In this document: positions 51,520 to 60,148 of the stretch, piece after piece
Numbering within the stretch: the first letter of the stretch is position 1
Layout of the letters: each line of letters begins with the position of its first letter
Program-made: the position numbers and the translations under genes
Assembly: GCF_002858805.1 (NCBI RefSeq)
Contig: NZ_PJZI01000026.1
Coordinates: 1-64,000, forward strand
DNA length: 64,000 bases
Source: Chimaeribacter arupi
GTDB lineage: Bacteria; Pseudomonadota; Gammaproteobacteria; Enterobacterales; Enterobacteriaceae
Direction of reading: 5' to 3'
Notes under the pieces: generated by a model
Databases searched by the model: none
The model's input: the letters and a program-made list of their open reading frames with translations, nothing else
What the model was told of the DNA's origin: nothing

Positions 51520-52380
51520 ATGAAAAATATACTTTCCATTCAATCGCATGTGGTATTCGGCCACGCCGGTAACAGTGCTGCCGAATTCCCAATGCGCCGC
51601 ATGGGTGTCAACGTCTGGCCGCTCAACACGGTGCAGTTTTCCAACCACACCCAATATGGCCGCTGGACCGGTTGCGTCATGCCCGCCAGCCATCTGACCG
51701 AGATTGTGCAGGGGATTGCGGACATCGATCAGCTGAAACACTGTGATGCGGTGCTGAGCGGCTACATCGGTTCCTCAGAGCAGGGCGAGCATATTCAGGA
51801 GATTGTCCGCCGGGTAAAACAGGCTAATCCGCAGGCGATTTATTTCTGTGACCCGGTGATGGGCCACCCGGAAAAAGGGTGCATCGTGGCGCCGGGCGTG
51901 GCGGAGTTCCACTGCAAACAGTCGCTGCCCAGCAGTGATGTCATCGCGCCGAACCTGATTGAGCTGGAGCAACTGAGCGGCCGCGCCGTTAACAGCGTGG
52001 ATGACGCCGTTGCCACTGCCCGCGCGCTCTGCGCCCAGGGGCCGAAAATCGTGCTGGTGAAACACCTGGCCCGTGCCGCCCGCCGTGCGGATGCGTTTGA
52101 GATGTTGCTGGTCACCGCGGAAGAGGCATGGCATATCAGCCGCCCGCTGGTGACGTTCCCCGATCGCCAGCCGGTCGGCGTCGGCGATCTCACCAGTGGT
52201 TTGTTGTTAGTGAATCTGCTGAAGGGCGAGCCGTTGGACAAGGCGCTGGAACATGTGACGGCAGCGGTCTACGAGGTGATGCTGACGACCCGGCAGATGG
52301 GCGAATATGAGTTGCAGGTGGTGGCGGCACAAGAGGCGATTGCCCGCCCAACCCACCATTTTACCGCAGAAAAACTCTGA
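51520..52380 (+). CDS. pdxY: Pyridoxal kinase PdxY
   Basis: Ribokinase-fold salvage kinase phosphorylating pyridoxal. The 286 residues match E. coli PdxY (287). Substrate and ATP motifs are [51 protein letters not shown]-type (here [13 protein letters not shown]) and the catalytic Asp loop [10 protein letters not shown]. It follows tyrS across a 231-base spacer containing several GC-rich hairpins. Confidence 0.96.
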   Translation: MKNILSIQSHVVFGHAGNSAAEFPMRRMGVNVWPLNTVQFSNHTQYGRWTGCVMPASHLTEIVQGIADIDQLKHCDAVLSGYIGSSEQGEHIQEIVRRVKQANPQAIYFCDPVMGHPEKGCIVAPGVAEFHCKQSLPSSDVIAPNLIELEQLSGRAVNSVDDAVATARALCAQGPKIVLVKHLARAARRADAFEMLLVTAEEAWHISRPLVTFPDRQPVGVGDLTSGLLLVNLLKGEPLDKALEHVTAAVYEVMLTTRQMGEYELQVVAAQEAIARPTHHFTAEKL

Positions 52381-52385
52381 TATTT

Positions 52386-52410
52386 GCAGGGGCAGTGGCT
52401 GCCCCTGCTT
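52386..52410. terminator. Hairpin between pdxY and gstA
   Basis: A 10-bp perfect stem GCAGGGGCAG/CTGCCCCTGC with a TGG loop separates the convergent genes. T-runs are poor on both sides, so it may act mainly as an mRNA end. Confidence 0.6.
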
Positions 52411-52422
52411 CACGCCTCAGCG

Positions 52423-53028
52423 TTATTTCAACCCTTCCGCCGTCAGGGCGGCATCCACTGCCGGGCGGGCCTTCATGCGCTCAACAAAGGCACTCAGGTG
52501 CGGCAGGGCGGAAAAATCAAATTTCAGCGCGTTTGCCCAGTTCAGGACCGTGAACAGATAGGCATCGGCCACGCTGAACCGGCTCCCCAGCAGATACTCT
52601 TTCTCCGCCAGCTGATCGTTCAGGAAAATAAACTTCTTCTCCAGCAGCTCACGTGCCACCGTTTTGGCCTCGTCCGGGAAACGCGGGTTAAACAGTGGGC
52701 TGAAGCCTTTGTGCAGCTCGGTTGCCACATAGTTAAGCCACTCCAGGGCATGGTAACGCGCCGGGGTGCCGGCTTCCGGCAACAGCTGGCGGTCAGGCTT
52801 CTGGTCGGCCAGGTATTGCACAATCACCGCATTTTCCGTCAGGAAGCTGCCGTCGTCCAGTTGCAGCACCGGCACCTGGCCTTTCGGGTTGATTGCCAGG
52901 AAATCCGCGTCATGCTCGGTCTTTTTCGACACCAGATCGACCTTTTCGATGCTGAAGTCCAGCCCGGCTTCACGCAGAACGATATGGGGGGAGAGCGAGC
53001 AGGCACCCGGCTTGTAGTAAAGTTTCAT
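52423..53028 (-). CDS. gstA: Glutathione S-transferase GstA
   Basis: Beta-class GST of 201 residues, equal to E. coli GstA. The active-site Cys10 is in MKLYYKPGACSLSPHI, with the thioredoxin-fold cis-Pro in NPKGQVPVL and glutathione-binding LTENAVIVQYLAD. The helical C domain has FSVADAYLFTVLNW. Conjugates electrophiles to glutathione; physiological substrate unknown. tyrS-pdxY-gstA order matches E. coli. Confidence 0.96.
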   Translation of the reverse strand: MKLYYKPGACSLSPHIVLREAGLDFSIEKVDLVSKKTEHDADFLAINPKGQVPVLQLDDGSFLTENAVIVQYLADQKPDRQLLPEAGTPARYHALEWLNYVATELHKGFSPLFNPRFPDEAKTVARELLEKKFIFLNDQLAEKEYLLGSRFSVADAYLFTVLNWANALKFDFSALPHLSAFVERMKARPAVDAALTAEGLK

Positions 53029-53114
53029 CGTAAGGCTCCATCAGGGGGGGGTAAACCTTTATCCTAGAAGCCGGTGGGGGAAAAGTCAGGGTGTAAGTGT
53101 GCGAAATACTGAAT

Positions 53115-53150
53115 AAAAAGCGGCGTCATGGGATAAACCCGGTTCGCCGC
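53115..53150 (-). terminator. Terminator of the DapA-like gene
   Basis: On the minus strand GCGGCG/CGCCGC (53120-53125 with 53145-53150) encloses an inner GGG/CCC step and is followed by a T-run (A5 at 53115-53119 on the plus strand). Confidence 0.75.
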
Positions 53151-53176
53151 CTTTTGGCGGGAGGGGCAAGATAAGC

Positions 53177-54043
53177 CTAGTGCATGTGCAGGGTGAAATA
53201 GTCGCGCAGCGCCTGTTCGACGTCGGCAGGGGCCGCCAGCATCGGTTCGCGCAGCTCGTTTTCCATCTGCCCCTGCAACGCCAGGGCGCACTTGATGGCG
53301 ACCGGGTTGGCAATCGAGAACAGCAGGCGGATCATCGGCAACAGGCCAAAGAAGGTGGCGCGGGCTGCCGGAAGGTTGCCCTCTTTCACCTGTTGCACCA
53401 GCGCGACGAACTGCGCCGGGCAGAGGTGGGCTGAGGCGGTAATCGCGCCGGTGCCGCCGAGTGCCAGCACCGTGAGCATCTGGGTATCCTCGCCGGTCAG
53501 TACATCCAGCTTGCCGTCATGGATGAGGTCCAGCGTCAGCTCGGCATTGCCGCCACAATCTTTGATCGCCACAATCCGCGGGTGATCGCTCAGGCGGCGC
53601 AGCGTCTCCCACTCCAGCGCAATGCCGGTGCGGTAAGGGACGTTATACAGGATGATCGGCAGGTGGGTGCGATCGGCAAGCGTGGTGAAATAGTGGGCCA
53701 GCGCTGCCTGGGTCGGGCGGATATAGTAGGGGGCAGCCACCAGCAACCCGGCAACCGGCCGCTGCTGAACAGCATCCTGCATCGCCAGGATGGAGGGCAG
53801 ATGGTTACCGGCCAGCCCCATTACCACCTGCGCACCCGGCACCACCTCCAGCACCGCATCCAGCGCCTGTAACTGTTCTTCGTCGCTCAGGGCGGCGGCT
53901 TCACCGGTGGTGCCGCACACCACCACGCCTGACACGCCGGAGGCAATCAGTGACGTCGCCAGGGTTTTCAGCGCGGGCAGATCCAGCGCGCCCTGGCGGA
54001 AAGGGGTGACCAGCGGAACCCAGATACCTGAAAAGTATGACAT
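53177..54043 (-). CDS. DapA-like aldolase (DHDPS/NAL family)
   Basis: The 288-residue TIM barrel is a class I pyruvate aldolase. The Schiff-base Lys is in RIVAIKDCGGN, the Tyr and Arg of LYNVPYRTGIAL match those of dihydrodipicolinate synthase, and VCGTTGEAAALSDEE replaces the usual GTTGES-TL. It is probably a paralogue rather than the housekeeping dapA, which sits elsewhere in enterobacteria. Substrates in this family include aspartate semialdehyde, hydroxyproline derivatives and sugar acids; none can be chosen. ATG 54043 follows AAGGAG; an in-frame ATG at 54127 is less likely. Not found here in E. coli. Confidence 0.85.
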   Translation of the reverse strand: MSYFSGIWVPLVTPFRQGALDLPALKTLATSLIASGVSGVVVCGTTGEAAALSDEEQLQALDAVLEVVPGAQVVMGLAGNHLPSILAMQDAVQQRPVAGLLVAAPYYIRPTQAALAHYFTTLADRTHLPIILYNVPYRTGIALEWETLRRLSDHPRIVAIKDCGGNAELTLDLIHDGKLDVLTGEDTQMLTVLALGGTGAITASAHLCPAQFVALVQQVKEGNLPAARATFFGLLPMIRLLFSIANPVAIKCALALQGQMENELREPMLAAPADVEQALRDYFTLHMH

Positions 54044-54151
54044 GTTCTTCTCCTTGAAAAGTAGGTGCCGCCAGGGGGAAAGAGGCCAGGAAAGGGGCAC
54101 GTTGCCGTGATGCCGCTGTCCTGTCATCTCACCTGACGGGACAGCGCCCGG

Positions 54152-54268
54152 TCAGATGAGCGACGGTTTCTTCGATTTATCAGCAGCACGCACGCCACAG
54201 GCCAGGGTCACCGCGGGGGTGCCGGAAGGGCCGTTCAGAGGGGCAGAGGGCGTCATGAGCTGTTCCAT
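54152..54268 (-). CDS. Possible 38-residue peptide upstream of the DapA-like gene
   Basis: A minus-strand frame starts MEQLMTPSAPLNGPSG and ends KSKKPSLI, 108 bases upstream of the DapA-like start. The ribosome site is weak and no family is recognised. It may be a leader peptide or chance. Confidence 0.25.
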   Translation of the reverse strand: MEQLMTPSAPLNGPSGTPAVTLACGVRAADKSKKPSLI

Positions 54269-54445
54269 AGTGGGTTGATTTTTCGGCTTCTTTAAGCGGG
54301 AGCACCGCCTGCCAAGACTATGACGCAGCACAGGGCAGAGTACCAATTGAATGAATTAATACCAAAAACGTTATTATTGTTTTTGCTTATGGATGATGCC
54401 GTTCCCTGGGTAAAGGGCGGGAACGGGCATTCTGTCAGGCAGGGG

Positions 54446-56098
54446 TCAGGCGGCAGGCAGCAGCGCGGTCAGCACATCCACCGGCACCGGGCGTGAAAAC
54501 AGGAAACCCTGCATATGGGAGCAACCGGCGGTCAGCAGGAAACGTTTTTGCAGATCGTTCTCCACCCCTTCGGCAATCACGTTCAGCTTCATCTTGTTGC
54601 CGAGTTGCGATACCGCCGTGACGATCGCCGCCGTATCCGTAACGTCATTGACGTATTGCACAAAAGAGCGGTCGATTTTGACGCTGTCTACCGCAATGTC
54701 TTTCAGCAGGCTCAGGCTGGAGTAACCGGTACCGAAATCATCCAGCGAGATTTTGATGCCGGCGTTGCGCAGTTGCATCAGCTGTTGCAGGCTGTCGGCA
54801 TCGGCGTTCATCACGGCGGTTTCGGTGAGTTCCAGCTCCAGCCGGTGGCAGGGGAAGCCCTCTTCATGCAGCAGGGCCAGGGTTTTTTCAGCGAACTGCC
54901 GTTCACGCAATTGCACGGCTGACACGTTGATCGCCAACCGCAGATCCCCCAGCGGTTTGATATGGCGGCACGCCTGGCGCAACACCGATTCCCCCAGCTG
55001 GCTCACCAGCCCGGTCTCTTCTGCCAGCGCGATAAATTGCACCGGCGGCACCGGCCCCAGTTGCGGGTGCGTCCAGCGTGCCAGTGCCTCAACCCCGATG
55101 ATTTTTTCATCGCTGCTGCGCAAAATCGGCTGGTAGACGCAGGTCAGTTCGCCCTCTTTGGTCAGCGATTCCGCCAGTGCTTTCACCATCACCCGTTTGT
55201 TCTCTGAACCGGCATCCAGCGCTTCGGAGTAGAAGCAGAAGGTGTTCTGCCCCTGGCGCTGCGCCTCACGCAGGGCCGCATTGCCGCGCCGCAGGATCTC
55301 CCCGGCGGTGAGGTTTTCGCTGTTCAGGCTGACGATACCGCAGGAGAGGGTGACAACCGGTTTGGCCTGGGTCAGGGTAAACGGCTCATGCATCATGGCG
55401 ATGATGGCACTGGCAACCGGCTCAACCTCCTCAATGGCCGATTTGCCACGCAGCAGCACGGCAAACTCATCCGCCCCCAGGCGCGCCGGCATCCCCTGCT
55501 GGCCGATCAGCGTGCGCAGTCGCTGGCCAAACTCACACAGAATGCTGTCACCGGACTGGTAGCCGTAAGTGTCATTCAGCACAGTGAAATAGTTCAGGTT
55601 GAACACCAGCAAAGCGCAATGTTGCGGATGGTAGAGGCTGCGGGCCGCCAGCTGGTGCAGCTCCTCATTCAGTGAGGTGCGGTTCGGCAGGCCGGTCAGG
55701 GTGTCATGGTAGGCAAGGTAACGGATCTGCGCCTCTGAACTGCGCAGCAGTGAAATGTCACTGAGAATAGAGAGCACATAGAAACGGTTGTTCAGGGTAA
55801 TGCGCGATTTGCGGATCAGCACTGTCCGGCTTTTGTTGGCCCCGTCAGTAATGACCTCCTCACTTTCAAGCTGTTCACCGCTCTTTAATACTTTCAGGGC
55901 GCGGCTGGTGTGCCGGGCGGCCTGGTCTGCCGTCATAAAAAAGGTGAAATTCTGCCCGACCAGCTCTTCACGGGAATAACCAAAAAAATCACACGCCCTT
56001 TTGTTCACAAAAACCAGTTGCAGCGAGTCATCTTTTATAAGGGTGGCTTCCGGGAGTGCATTCAGCACCGCCTGACATATGGCAATGTCATTGAGCAT
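54446..56098 (-). CDS. PAS-GGDEF-EAL cyclic-di-GMP phosphodiesterase
   Basis: The 550 residues contain an N-terminal PAS domain (about 5-125: EATLIKDDSLQLVFVNKRACDFFGYSREEL-type), a GGDEF domain (about 135-290) and an EAL domain (about 305-545). The GGDEF signature is GADEF, so cyclase activity is doubtful. The EAL half has all key motifs: GVEALARW, AINVSAVQL, LELTETAV, LDDFGTGYSSLSLL, VKIDRSFV and IAEGVEN. I infer net c-di-GMP hydrolysis, with the GGDEF part possibly sensing GTP. No membrane segment, so cytoplasmic. Start ATG 56098 (MLNDIAICQ). Confidence 0.88.
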   Translation of the reverse strand: MLNDIAICQAVLNALPEATLIKDDSLQLVFVNKRACDFFGYSREELVGQNFTFFMTADQAARHTSRALKVLKSGEQLESEEVITDGANKSRTVLIRKSRITLNNRFYVLSILSDISLLRSSEAQIRYLAYHDTLTGLPNRTSLNEELHQLAARSLYHPQHCALLVFNLNYFTVLNDTYGYQSGDSILCEFGQRLRTLIGQQGMPARLGADEFAVLLRGKSAIEEVEPVASAIIAMMHEPFTLTQAKPVVTLSCGIVSLNSENLTAGEILRRGNAALREAQRQGQNTFCFYSEALDAGSENKRVMVKALAESLTKEGELTCVYQPILRSSDEKIIGVEALARWTHPQLGPVPPVQFIALAEETGLVSQLGESVLRQACRHIKPLGDLRLAINVSAVQLRERQFAEKTLALLHEEGFPCHRLELELTETAVMNADADSLQQLMQLRNAGIKISLDDFGTGYSSLSLLKDIAVDSVKIDRSFVQYVNDVTDTAAIVTAVSQLGNKMKLNVIAEGVENDLQKRFLLTAGCSHMQGFLFSRPVPVDVLTALLPAA

Positions 56099-56439
56099 TT
56101 TCAAACGTCCTGAGCAGGGGGAAGCGGCAAGATTAGCACTGAAATATGACGGCGTCTCGCGCAGGACAGGCGATAAGTGAATTATTTTACTGCATTTTTT
56201 AATTCTGCCAGGCAATCATAACGCCATTCTGTTTATTTAAGTATCTTCAACTGTTTATCACGCTCTAAGTACCGTCGGCCTTATTTTATCCGGCCAGGGG
56301 GAACCCCCTGAATCAGCGTGCGCCCGGCAACCCCAGGCATGACAACCGGCTTTCCAGCGCGGCAACCTGAACGGCAACGGATTATTCACAATAAGGTAAG
56401 GAGGGAACGCGGCGGGGTACCGGGGGAAGCAGGCACTAC
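56099..56439. other. Spacer between two minus-strand genes
   Basis: The 341 bases hold no gene. A CAGGGGG/CCCCCTG hairpin (56295-56310) has no T-run on either side. Confidence 0.35.
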
Positions 56440-56703
56440 TCAGGGCTTTGGGCCAAATTTTTCATCCCACTCCCGGCGATACCGGCGCGCCCTGGCCCGG
56501 TCGCGCAGGTAGAGATAGGTACTCACCACACACACCGCGCCGGAGAAGAGAATATTGCGCATATCCTGGTCATAGAACGACACCAACAGGCAATCCAGGG
56601 CCGCGACAATGGCAAACCATTTGTAAATGTGGGATTGCCGGCGGGTCAGGGCATTCAGCCGCTTGAGCTGGCGCGATTCATCCAGGAATTTTCTTTTTTC
56701 CAT
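56440..56703 (-). CDS. Small two-helix membrane protein, function unknown
   Basis: The 87 residues (89 if ATG 56709 is used) have a charged N terminus, two hydrophobic segments (YKWFAIVAALDCLLVSFY and ILFSGAVCVVSTYLYL) joined by a short acidic loop, and a very basic tail RDRARARRYRREW. I do not recognise the family. It stands alone on the minus strand between the phosphodiesterase and GST genes. Confidence 0.65.
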   Translation of the reverse strand: MEKRKFLDESRQLKRLNALTRRQSHIYKWFAIVAALDCLLVSFYDQDMRNILFSGAVCVVSTYLYLRDRARARRYRREWDEKFGPKP

Positions 56704-56875
56704 CGGCATCTCAGGAAGCGGAAGGGTGGCGTAAACGGGTTCATTTTACTGAAGAGTCAGCGAGATAAAGGGTACCAAAGAGTGATTGGTTTGCGCGAGA
56801 AAATTATCATCGTGAATGATTTGTGCGCCGGCCCCCGCATGACGCCGGGCCGGCACACGGCTGACCGCGCCCGGC

Positions 56876-57499
56876 TCAGGGCCATTGCTGGGTGGCATAG
56901 CGGGCAAACCCCGGCCGTTCGCGCAGCAGGTCATAATAGCGGTCAATCGCCGGTAACGCCGGGTGTGACATCGGCGTCATCAGCCAGCGATGCACCGACA
57001 GCCCCAGCACAATGTCGGCCAGGGTAAAGGTGCCGCCGGTCACATAGGCACCGGTCTGCGCCAGCTGATTGGCCAGCAAAGTGAGATGTTGGTTCCAGCC
57101 GGCCTCACTTTCCGCCAGCTGGGCCGGGTCCGGCTCGGCCGGGGTATTGCGCATCCGCGCATTGAACAGGTAGCGCCAGGCACTGTTCATATCGCCGAGT
57201 TGCCAGTCCATCCAGCGCTCAATCTCCGCACGGGCGCGGGCGCCCTGCGGGTAAAGCGTTGTCTCCGGCCCGGCGGCAGCCAGATAACGGCAGATGGTGT
57301 TTGACTCCCACAGCACAAACTCCCCGTCCCGGAGCACCGGCACCTGCGCATTGGGGTTCAGTGCCAGAAACGCCGGCTGGTGCGTCTCCTGAAAGCCGTG
57401 GCCCCACATCTCCTGCCGGTAATCCAGCGCCAGTTCGTCACAGGTCCACAGCACTTTCCGGACGTTAATAGAGGACGTCCTTCCCAGTATGGTCAGCAT
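56876..57499 (-). CDS. Glutathione S-transferase, GstB-like
   Basis: The 207-residue protein has a thioredoxin fold (MLTILGRTSSINVRKVLWTC, NPNAQVPVLRDG, LWESNTICRYLA) and an all-helical C domain (GGTFTLADIVLGLSVHRW). It resembles E. coli GstB/YliJ more than GstA; the likely catalytic residue is Ser in GRTSSIN. GGGAGC precedes ATG 57499. It is divergent, by 200 bases, from an AraC-family regulator that may control it. Substrate unknown. Confidence 0.88.
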   Translation of the reverse strand: MLTILGRTSSINVRKVLWTCDELALDYRQEMWGHGFQETHQPAFLALNPNAQVPVLRDGEFVLWESNTICRYLAAAGPETTLYPQGARARAEIERWMDWQLGDMNSAWRYLFNARMRNTPAEPDPAQLAESEAGWNQHLTLLANQLAQTGAYVTGGTFTLADIVLGLSVHRWLMTPMSHPALPAIDRYYDLLRERPGFARYATQQWP

Positions 57500-57699
57500 C
57501 GCAAAGCTCCCGGAAGAGGGTGGCCCGCAGGCCATGGTGAAACCACGATACGGTGCGGCACGGCGCAAAAGCAAAATGCTGCTTAAAAAGCCACCGGTGA
57601 GGGTAAATATCAGCGGCCTCATGCCGATAATGAAGGACACGGCTTTCGGATGAAAGCCCCCTGACCGCCCACCTGTTATGTCCGCGCCCGGAGAGGACG

Positions 57700-58728
57700 A
57701 TGAGCCATCTTATTACGCGAAAGATTACTGATTCTGCCCATATTTATGAGGATTTTGACACGCGTTTTTATGAGTGGGAGGACGGCATGTCATCCGCCGG
57801 CCTGAAGCTGGAGCTCTCCCGCCAGGCCTTTACCGGCTTTGACTGGGAAGTGACCGGCTATAATTTCGGCCGTCTGGTGGGCGGGGTGCTGAATGTCAGT
57901 GAGCACGATATCCACCGCCAGCGCGGCAACGTTTTTTCCATGCCCGATCATGTATTGATCTTCATCATCATGCTGGGCGGCATGGAGTGCCAATGTTTTG
58001 GCCGCCGTTTCTCCCTCACGCAGGGGGATGTGCTGATCCAGGACTCTTCCCAGCCGATCGCCATCCACGTTCACCCGAGCAAATCACCGCCGCATCTCTG
58101 CACGTATCAGTACATCATCCTGCCGAAACACACGGTGGCCCTGAGCCTGGATATTGCCGCGCTGCATGGCCGGGTGTTGCCTGCGGCCTCACCGATGAGC
58201 TTTTTGCTGCGCCAGCATTTCAATGCCATGTTGCAGGTCTTCGACACCCTGAGTGAGCCGGAAGTGCTGGCTACCGGTGAAGGGGCGGCCGCGTTGATCC
58301 TGCATACCCTGGCGCTGGTGGCGGGCACGCCGGTGGAGACGCCTTTCATGCACAGTTCGCGGCTGGAGCAAATCTGCCTCTATATTGAGCAGCATCTGGC
58401 GCAGCCGCTGACGGCGGAGATGCTGTGCCGCCAGTTTGGCCTGTCTCGCGCGGCACTTTACCGGCTGTTTGAACCGATGGGCGGCATTGCGCTGTTTATC
58501 CGTAACCGGCGCGCCACACTGGCACGGCGGCTGATGCGCACCACGTCACTCTCTGATCTGAGCCTGACCGCCATCGCCCGCCGTTGCGGTTTGTCGCCTG
58601 CGGCCCTGCGCCGCCTGCTGGTGCAGGAGTACGGCATGTCATCGCGTGATGTGCGTACGGCGTTGCTGAATGCACCGCCGATGGCCACCGGCACCCCGAC
58701 GCACCTGAACTGGGTCAGCCACCTGTAA
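57700..58728 (+). CDS. AraC-family transcriptional regulator
   Basis: The 342 residues combine an AraC-binding-like N domain (about 30-200) and a C-terminal double helix-turn-helix (about 235-325): LTAEMLCRQFGLSRAALYRLF and LTAIARRCGLSPAALRRLL. Similarity is to the FeaR/AraC_binding_2 type with unknown ligand. The N domain is rich in His and Met around SMPDHVLIFIIMLGGMECQC. It could serve the divergent GST gene, the downstream lipoprotein operon, or both. Confidence 0.85.
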   Translation: MSHLITRKITDSAHIYEDFDTRFYEWEDGMSSAGLKLELSRQAFTGFDWEVTGYNFGRLVGGVLNVSEHDIHRQRGNVFSMPDHVLIFIIMLGGMECQCFGRRFSLTQGDVLIQDSSQPIAIHVHPSKSPPHLCTYQYIILPKHTVALSLDIAALHGRVLPAASPMSFLLRQHFNAMLQVFDTLSEPEVLATGEGAAALILHTLALVAGTPVETPFMHSSRLEQICLYIEQHLAQPLTAEMLCRQFGLSRAALYRLFEPMGGIALFIRNRRATLARRLMRTTSLSDLSLTAIARRCGLSPAALRRLLVQEYGMSSRDVRTALLNAPPMATGTPTHLNWVSHL

Positions 58729-58847
58729 CCGGCGGGCAGCCCGCTCATCTCCCTCATTTTTCCTCATTTAGCCGTACCGCCTCTGCCGGGGACGATCCCG
58801 GCAGGCTAAGGTTACCCCTGTGTGGCAGGCAGGAGAGTGGGGGCGGC

Positions 58848-59798
58848 ATGTTGATAAAAAGATCAGGGTTTATAAAAAGATCGGGGTTAATAAAACGCGC
58901 ATGGCGGCACAGCGCCTGGCTGGTTATGGCGTTACTTTCCGCCTGCTTACTGGCGGGCTGCGCCACGGATACCCAGCCGCAGCACACCGCAGAAAATTTT
59001 GCTGAGCGGAATGCAGAGGCGGGAAAACTGAGCGAACAGGCGCTGATCATGATGCATCAGGGGATTAACCGCATGGCGTATCAGCAACAGTACCTGCAAC
59101 TGACGCGCAGCAGCGGCATCCCGATGCGGCAGGATCTGCCGCTGGAACATACCGTGCAGCGGGTCGCCGCGGCACGGGCGCTGCAACAGTATGGCGAAGC
59201 GTTGCAGGCGTTGCTGCGGCAGGAGCGCACCCCGGAAGCCGCGGCAGCGTTTAACGGCCTGCTCGACAACACCCAGACGGCGTTGGGCATGTTCCTGCCT
59301 GCGGCCGTCGCCCGGCCCATCCGGGAAATGGGGGAGGCGCTGGGTCAACAGTACTACTTCCAGCGCAAAATCACCCAGGTCAGGCTGCTGATGAGCACCT
59401 ACCAGCCGATAGTGAGCCAGCTCGCCGGCCTGCTGGCTGAGGATTTTGAGGCCAACGGCTCAGGCTATATGGCGCTTTACCTGACCAGCGCCGCAGAATT
59501 GCGCAACACCGCACAGCAGGTGCTGGACGATCCACAGACCGGCCCCACCCGGCGGCAACAGGCACTGGAGGCACTGAACGATGCCGAACACGCCGACGAG
59601 CAGGGGCAGGCCCTGAGCGTCCGGATGGTAGGGATGATGACTGCGCTGCACACGGCGCAGCAGGAGACGTTGCGCAACCTGGATGAGCCGGTGGATGCCC
59701 ACCCGGCGCTGGAGGAGTACAGCCGCCGGGTCAGCTATGCCGGGCGGCTTATGCCGTTACTGTCACCGTCGGCACAAGGGGGGATGAATCATGAGTGA
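58848..59798 (+). CDS. Lipoprotein of unknown function with repeated basic N terminus
   Basis: I do not recognise the family. The 316 residues begin with three six-residue repeats (LIKRSG, FIKRSG, LIKRAW), then a hydrophobic stretch and lipobox LLAGC with Cys38 as the lipid anchor. The mature part is predicted almost wholly helical and Gln/Ala/Leu-rich, and ends in a flexible tail. Ala39 after the Cys is not an Asp retention signal, so outer membrane is likely. The signal n-region with nine Lys/Arg is unusually long. GGAG precedes ATG 58848. It overlaps the next gene by eight bases. Confidence 0.8.
   Translation: MLIKRSGFIKRSGLIKRAWRHSAWLVMALLSACLLAGCATDTQPQHTAENFAERNAEAGKLSEQALIMMHQGINRMAYQQQYLQLTRSSGIPMRQDLPLEHTVQRVAAARALQQYGEALQALLRQERTPEAAAAFNGLLDNTQTALGMFLPAAVARPIREMGEALGQQYYFQRKITQVRLLMSTYQPIVSQLAGLLAEDFEANGSGYMALYLTSAAELRNTAQQVLDDPQTGPTRRQQALEALNDAEHADEQGQALSVRMVGMMTALHTAQQETLRNLDEPVDAHPALEEYSRRVSYAGRLMPLLSPSAQGGMNHE
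58851..58904 (+). repeat. 18-bp in-frame tandem repeat in the lipoprotein signal
   Basis: Three consecutive 18-base units share T-T-x-ATAAAA and encode L/F-I-K-R-x-x. Units one and two differ in two bases only. Slippage here would lengthen the basic n-region without breaking the frame. Confidence 0.85.
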
Positions 59799-60105
59799 AA
59801 GCCTGATGCAGCAACTGAACCGCACATTGGCCCAGCTTGAGGCGGTCAGCAAACAGGGCGGTGAGGCGGGAAAACGGGCGCAACAGCTGTTGTCCCAGCT
59901 TTACCCGGTAAAAAAGGCGATGCTGTTACAGGCGATCGCGCTCCAGACCCCGCTCTATGCGGCGCTGGCCGATGCCCTGAAGCAGGGGGCAGACAAAGCG
60001 CATCAGGCGCAGTTGGGGCTGATCGCGCCGGTGTCCTTTGTGGCGGGCGTGGAAAGCTGCATGGCAAAAGCGCTGGTCATGCTGCAGGCCGGACGGCAGG
60101 CATAA
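59791..60105 (+). CDS. 104-residue helical partner protein, function unknown
   Basis: No signal peptide; starts MSESLMQQLNRTLAQLEAVS and is predicted helical and coiled-coil-like, with a more hydrophobic C-terminal third (LGLIAPVSFVAGVESCMAKAL). The start overlaps the lipoprotein stop by eight bases, with GGGGGGA upstream, so the two are translated together and probably act together. I do not recognise the family. A strong terminator follows. Confidence 0.78.
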   Translation: MSESLMQQLNRTLAQLEAVSKQGGEAGKRAQQLLSQLYPVKKAMLLQAIALQTPLYAALADALKQGADKAHQAQLGLIAPVSFVAGVESCMAKALVMLQAGRQA

Positions 60106-60131
60106 AAAAACGCTCCCGGAGGAGCGTTTTT
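60104..60131. terminator. Bidirectional terminator before dtpA
   Basis: ACGCTCC/GGAGCGT stem, CGGA loop, A7 and T5 flanks, between convergent genes. Confidence 0.93.
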
Positions 60132-60148
60132 CAGGCAACAGGCGGGGA

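Noticed and set aside
54044-54127. N-terminal extension of the DapA-like protein
   Set aside because: The 28 extra residues have no similarity to the family, and AAGGAG sits directly before the downstream ATG.
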